Below, piece after piece: positions 61,023-64,000 of a stretch of DNA of 64,000 bases. The DNA is from Hathewaya limosa (lineage in GTDB: Bacteria > Bacillota > Clostridia > Clostridiales > Clostridiaceae). How positions within the stretch are numbered: position 1 is the first letter of the stretch; every line of letters begins with the position of its first letter. The DNA lies in the NCBI RefSeq assembly GCF_030815255.1, contig NZ_JAUSWN010000010.1, positions 45,620-109,619 on the forward strand. Direction: 5' to 3'. The notes below the pieces were generated by a model. That model was given only the letters and a program-made list of their open reading frames with translations. It was not told where the DNA came from and did no database searches. Position numbers and translations under genes: made by a program.

Positions 61023-61733
61023 ATGGAGAATAAATTTAACTGTTTGATATGTGGAGAAGAGATAGTATATACTCCGGAAACGTCTGAAGTTATGAAATGC
61101 TTTTATTGTGGCAAAGAATTTACAAGCAATGCTAAATGCAAAAATGGTCATTATGTTTGTGATAGTTGCCATTCTGGAAATGCATATGAAATAATAATGA
61201 ACTATTGTATAGAAAGTATAGAAATAAATCCATTAAAAATGGCAAAGGTGTTGATGAAACATCCATCAGTTAAAATCCATGGCCCAGAGCATCATTTTTT
61301 AGTACCAGCAGTTTTAATAAGTTCTTATTATAATAAAAAGGGACTTTTTAATAAGAAAAAAGAAAAGTTACAAGAGGCAGCTAAAAGAGCTAAAAATGTT
61401 TTAGGTGGTTTTTGCGGATTATATGGTAGTTGTGGCGCTGGTGTTGGAACAGGAATTTTTATAAGTATAGTAACTGGATCAACCCCTTTATCAAAAGAAG
61501 AGTGGAAACTTAGTAATCTTATGACTGCTAAAAGTTTATATCATATAGCTGAAAATGGAGGACCAAGATGTTGTAAAAGAGATAGTTTTATAGCAATAAA
61601 TGAAGCTATCGATTTTTGTAAGAAAAATTTAAATATAGAATTAGAAAAAGAAAAAGAAATTAAATGCGAATTTAATAAGTATAATTCACAATGTATCCAG
61701 AATTTATGTCCGTTTTTTAAAAATTATAAGTAA
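61023..61733 (+). CDS. Cys-rich DUF5714-like protein
   Basis: A 236-residue protein with 16 cysteines. The N-terminus has CLIC (7, 10), CFYC (26, 29), Cys39, CDSC (46, 49) and Cys62, a pattern of one or two zinc ribbons. The central region GGFCGLYGSCGAGVGTGIFI (Cys131, Cys137) followed by TGSTPLSKEEW and GGPRCCKRDS (Cys183, 184), and a tail with Cys199, 215, 224 and 229, matches DUF5714 as I remember it. That domain is often fused to or next to radical SAM or methyltransferase genes, but none is adjacent here. No membrane helix. GAGGTGA precedes ATG 61023. Function unknown; metal binding or a redox role is an inference. Confidence 0.6.
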   Translation: MENKFNCLICGEEIVYTPETSEVMKCFYCGKEFTSNAKCKNGHYVCDSCHSGNAYEIIMNYCIESIEINPLKMAKVLMKHPSVKIHGPEHHFLVPAVLISSYYNKKGLFNKKKEKLQEAAKRAKNVLGGFCGLYGSCGAGVGTGIFISIVTGSTPLSKEEWKLSNLMTAKSLYHIAENGGPRCCKRDSFIAINEAIDFCKKNLNIELEKEKEIKCEFNKYNSQCIQNLCPFFKNYK

Positions 61734-61864
61734 AGATATGACAATGTATTAATTTATCTAATAAGACATACTTAATGGTATAAATATGATAATATATACA
61801 TATCAAGGGATTTAGTAACATAAAAAATACTTAATATATTAATAAACGGAATATTAATAGTTAA

Positions 61865-61893
61865 TTGACTATGAAAATATTAGATGATAAAAT
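61865..61893 (+). promoter_or_regulatory. SigA promoter of rbsK-rbsR
   Basis: TTGACT (61865-61870), 17 bases, TAAAAT (61888-61893). The -10 element lies inside the left arm of the palindromic operator. Confidence 0.75.
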
Positions 61894-61919
61894 CTATTTA
61901 ACCGGTTAAATAGATTTTA
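61888..61919 (+). promoter_or_regulatory. LacI-family operator (probably for RbsR)
   Basis: A perfect 32-bp palindrome with the core TTTAACCGGTTAAA, centred on CCGG as is usual for LacI-family sites. It overlaps the -10 element, so a bound repressor would block RNA polymerase. Confidence 0.8.
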
Positions 61920-61938
61920 AGTATTAGAGGTGAATATT

Positions 61939-62871
61939 ATGGAAAAAGTATGTGTAATAGGTAGTATGAATATGGATTTAGTTATAAAGACTAAAAACCT
62001 ACCAAAAAAAGGCGAAACAATTTTAGCGGAGGAATTAACTACAATTCCTGGAGGAAAAGGAGCTAATCAGGCTGTAGCAGCTTCAAGACTTGGATGTACA
62101 GTAAATATGATAGCATCTGTTGGAAATGATGGTTATGGACACATTTTAACTAATGCTTTAAAAAAAGATAAAGTAATAACTGAAAATATTTTAGTATGTA
62201 ATGATAAACCAACAGGAACAGCTATAATAAATGTAGATAACAATGGTGATAATACTATTTGTGTTGTTGGTGGAGCTAATATGAGCATAAAGTGTGAAAG
62301 AATAGCAGAATTAAAAGAAATTATTCAAGAATCTGATGTTGTAATAACTCAATTTGAGACACCATTAGATAGTAGTATAGAAGGATTTAAATTTGCAAAG
62401 GAAAAAAACAAAATTACTATTTTAAATCCTGCTCCTGCTAGAGAAATTCCAAAAGAAATACTTAGATATACAGATATAATAGTTCCCAATGAAACAGAAG
62501 CTTTTGAATTAACAGGAATAGAGGTAAATGATTTACATAGTGCAGAAATAGCTGCAAAGGCTTTTTTAGAAAATGGAGTTAAATTTGTAGTAATAACATT
62601 AGGTAGTAAAGGAGCAGCTATTATATCTAAGGATAAGACCGAATTGATACCTGCCTATAAAGTACAAGCTATAGATAGTACTGCTGCAGGAGATTCTTTT
62701 ATAGGGGCATTAGGAAAAAGTTTAAGTAATGCTTCAGACTTAAATTTTGATTGTTTAAAATCAGCTGTAAGCTTCGGTAATAAGGTATCATCTATTACGG
62801 TTACAAGAGAAGGCGCTCAAAGTTCTATCCCTACTTTAAAAGAAGTGAAAGAGAAGTATGGAGAAAAATAA
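61939..62871 (+). CDS. rbsK: Ribokinase
   Basis: Phosphorylates ribose to ribose-5-phosphate. The 310-residue PfkB-family protein opens with VCVIGSMNMDLVIKTKNLPK and contains ETILAEELTTIPGGKGANQA (substrate loop GGKGANQA), NPAPAREIP, VPNETEAFELTG, TLGSKGA and the catalytic DSTAAGDSFIGAL (anion hole and base Asp in AAGD). I choose ATG 61939 behind AGAGGTGA; an in-frame GTG at 61930 is part of that site. The end overlaps rbsR by 14 bases. No ribose transporter genes are seen. Confidence 0.95.
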   Translation: MEKVCVIGSMNMDLVIKTKNLPKKGETILAEELTTIPGGKGANQAVAASRLGCTVNMIASVGNDGYGHILTNALKKDKVITENILVCNDKPTGTAIINVDNNGDNTICVVGGANMSIKCERIAELKEIIQESDVVITQFETPLDSSIEGFKFAKEKNKITILNPAPAREIPKEILRYTDIIVPNETEAFELTGIEVNDLHSAEIAAKAFLENGVKFVVITLGSKGAAIISKDKTELIPAYKVQAIDSTAAGDSFIGALGKSLSNASDLNFDCLKSAVSFGNKVSSITVTREGAQSSIPTLKEVKEKYGEK

Positions 62872-63871
62872 AATAAATAAAAAAGTCACAATGAAAGAAA
62901 TTGCCGAAATGTCCGGTGTATCTAAGGCAACTGTATCTATGGTATTGAATCATAAAGATAGAAACATCAGTAAAAAAACAAAAGAAAAAGTTTTGAAAAT
63001 TTGCAAGGAGTTAAATTATGTTCCAAATTCTATTGCTAGAAGTTTAGCTACCAAAAGAACTAATACAATAGGTGTAATTATTCCTGATATAACTAATCCA
63101 TTTTTTGCAGAAATGGGAAGGGCCATAGAGGATTTTGCTAAAATTAAAAATTATAATATTATATTATGTAATACAGATAATTTAAAAAGTAAAGAACAAG
63201 AATATGTAAGATTATTAGTTAATAGATTTATAGATGGTGTTATTTTAATATCAGGAGATCAAGATAAGGCATCAATAGAAGTTCTAGAAAATCATGGAGT
63301 TCCTTTTGTTCTTGTAGATAGATATATTGATGTATATGATGAATATTATAGAATTTATTGTGATAATGTAAAAGGTATTGAAATGGGGATAGATTATCTT
63401 TGTGGGGAAAGAAAACGCAAAAAAGTTGCTTTTGTAACAGGTAATAGAGAACTTGAAATTTCAAATATGAGATTAGATACATATAAAAGAAAATGTAGAC
63501 AATATGGTATCTATGATGAGTCCTTAATATATGAAGGTGATTTTACGTTAGAAAAAGGTATGAGTATTACAGAAAAAATATTAAAGAATAAAGAGATAGA
63601 TGGAATTTTTTATAGTAATGATTTAATGGCATTAGGAGGATTGAAAGTTTTAATAAAATCAGGAGTTAAAGTTCCACAAGAAATTAGTATTGTAGGATAT
63701 GATGATATTAAGATGGCGTCTATTTTTGAGCCTGAACTTACAACAATTTCTCAACCAGTATATGAAATGGGTAAAAAGGCTTGTGGGGTAGTAATTGATT
63801 TAATTAATGGTAATGTACTAAAGGATAGAATAGTAACCCTGGAACCTAAGTTAATAAGAAGAAATACCTAA
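62858..63871 (+). CDS. rbsR: LacI family regulator, ribose operon repressor (RbsR-like)
   Basis: A 337-residue repressor. The N-terminal LacI HTH reads TMKEIAEMSGVSKATVSMVL, the hinge region NSIARSLATKRTNTIGVII, then the periplasmic-binding-protein-like core with ITNPFFAEMGRAIEDFAK, DGVILISGDQ, LVDRYID, DGIFYSNDLMALG and IVGYDDIKMASIFEPELTTI. It overlaps rbsK by 14 bases and is therefore co-expressed with it. The palindrome at 61888-61919 is its likely operator, giving autoregulation; ribose or a ribose phosphate is the likely inducer. Confidence 0.92.
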   Translation: MEKNKINKKVTMKEIAEMSGVSKATVSMVLNHKDRNISKKTKEKVLKICKELNYVPNSIARSLATKRTNTIGVIIPDITNPFFAEMGRAIEDFAKIKNYNIILCNTDNLKSKEQEYVRLLVNRFIDGVILISGDQDKASIEVLENHGVPFVLVDRYIDVYDEYYRIYCDNVKGIEMGIDYLCGERKRKKVAFVTGNRELEISNMRLDTYKRKCRQYGIYDESLIYEGDFTLEKGMSITEKILKNKEIDGIFYSNDLMALGGLKVLIKSGVKVPQEISIVGYDDIKMASIFEPELTTISQPVYEMGKKACGVVIDLINGNVLKDRIVTLEPKLIRRNT

Positions 63872-63913
63872 AAATAGAACTGTATCTTTAAAAGATACAG
63901 TTCTATTTTTTAT
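63872..63913 (+). terminator. Rho-independent terminator of rbsK-rbsR
   Basis: An 18-bp perfect stem (AAATAGAACTGTATCTTT and its complement) with a minimal loop, followed by TTTTTTAT. The group II intron begins directly after this tail. Confidence 0.93.
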
Positions 63914-64000
63914 GTGCGCCCAGCATGGGCGCAATCTATAGGGTGAAAGTCCCGAGCGCCGAAGGTGATATAGGCGTTAGCCAATGACAAGGGTGTCCAT
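63914..64000 (+). mobile_element. Group II intron, 5' end (class IIC-like, cut by the window edge)
   Basis: The sequence starts with GTGCG, the conserved 5' end of group II introns, and continues with the domain I features GGGTGAAAGTCCCGA (a stable hairpin), GTTAGCC and CAAGGGTGTCCAT. In order and spacing it follows what I remember of the Oceanobacillus iheyensis group IIC intron. Its place immediately after a terminator T tract is the known target preference of group IIC introns. Domains II-VI and any reverse transcriptase ORF lie beyond the window. Confidence 0.92.

Noticed and set aside
1..64000. CRISPR arrays, prophage, IS elements, tRNA or rRNA genes
   Set aside because: No repeated 25-40 base units with spacers, no integrase, transposase or phage structural genes, and no tRNA-like cloverleaf were recognised in the intergenic regions.

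Overview
The window is very A+T-rich and reads as chromosomal DNA of an endospore-forming Clostridium (cluster I, Clostridium sensu stricto type). Supporting genes are the spoIIA-sigF operon, spoVAC-D-E, yunB, a bofC-like gene, the SCIFF peptide with its radical SAM maturase, an abrB of the Firmicutes type, a ColH-like M9 collagenase, a long (632 aa) clostridial glutamine synthetase, and many TTG/GTG starts behind strong GGAGG-like ribosome binding sites. The species cannot be fixed from this sequence. I see no rRNA, tRNA, CRISPR array, prophage or IS transposase; the only mobile DNA is the first 87 nt of a group II intron at the right edge.

Layout. 1-12083: a surface polysaccharide cluster on the + strand, with a polymerase fragment, five glycosyltransferases, WecB epimerase, a polyprenyl-phosphate sugar-1-P transferase, an O-antigen-ligase-type polymerase, a WecG/TagA transferase and a MurJ-type flippase. 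12186-14023: an FchA-like folate enzyme and a Gate-domain membrane protein. 14116-19630: a CamA-like orphan adenine methyltransferase directly upstream of spoIIAA-spoIIAB-sigF, then spoVAC-spoVAD-spoVAE. 19667-23655: a class A PBP (-), yunB (+) and hpt (-). 23800-29272: a five-gene co-directional run starting with an HflX that carries an N-terminal JAMM (RadC-like) domain, followed by a nucleotidyltransferase, a MocR regulator, an HTH/HEAT protein and a YigZ protein. 29427-36492: yebC, secreted collagenase, a chemoreceptor with a SigD-like promoter, dcd and a BofC-like gene. 36745-45426: ruvA-ruvB-queA-tgt-yajC, a small membrane protein, scfA-scfB (SCIFF) and secD-secF. 45578-55167: a catalytically degenerate RecJ-like protein, apt, rel, dtd, an MBL hydrolase, hemZ, hisS and aspS. 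55212-60739: abrB (-), pssA (+), a two-part ThrE-type exporter (-), a lone BtuF-like lipoprotein (-) and glutamine synthetase (-). 61023-64000: a Cys-rich DUF5714-like protein, rbsK-rbsR with a clear LacI-type operator, and the start of a group IIC intron inserted just behind the rbsR terminator.

How the parts connect. Several blocks are ordinary Firmicutes synteny (bofC-ruvAB-queA-tgt-yajC; secDF-recJ position-apt-rel-dtd-hemZ-hisS-aspS), and this supports the calls for weak genes. A sporulation theme runs through the left half: methyltransferase plus sigF operon, SpoVA channel, YunB, BofC-like, and AbrB with a Spo0A-box-like site. The most unusual points are the CamA-like methyltransferase beside spoIIA, the JAMM-HflX fusion, the RecJ-like protein that has lost most metal ligands while keeping its fold signature, and several hairpins that appear to hide ribosome binding sites (spoVAC, the gene after yajC).
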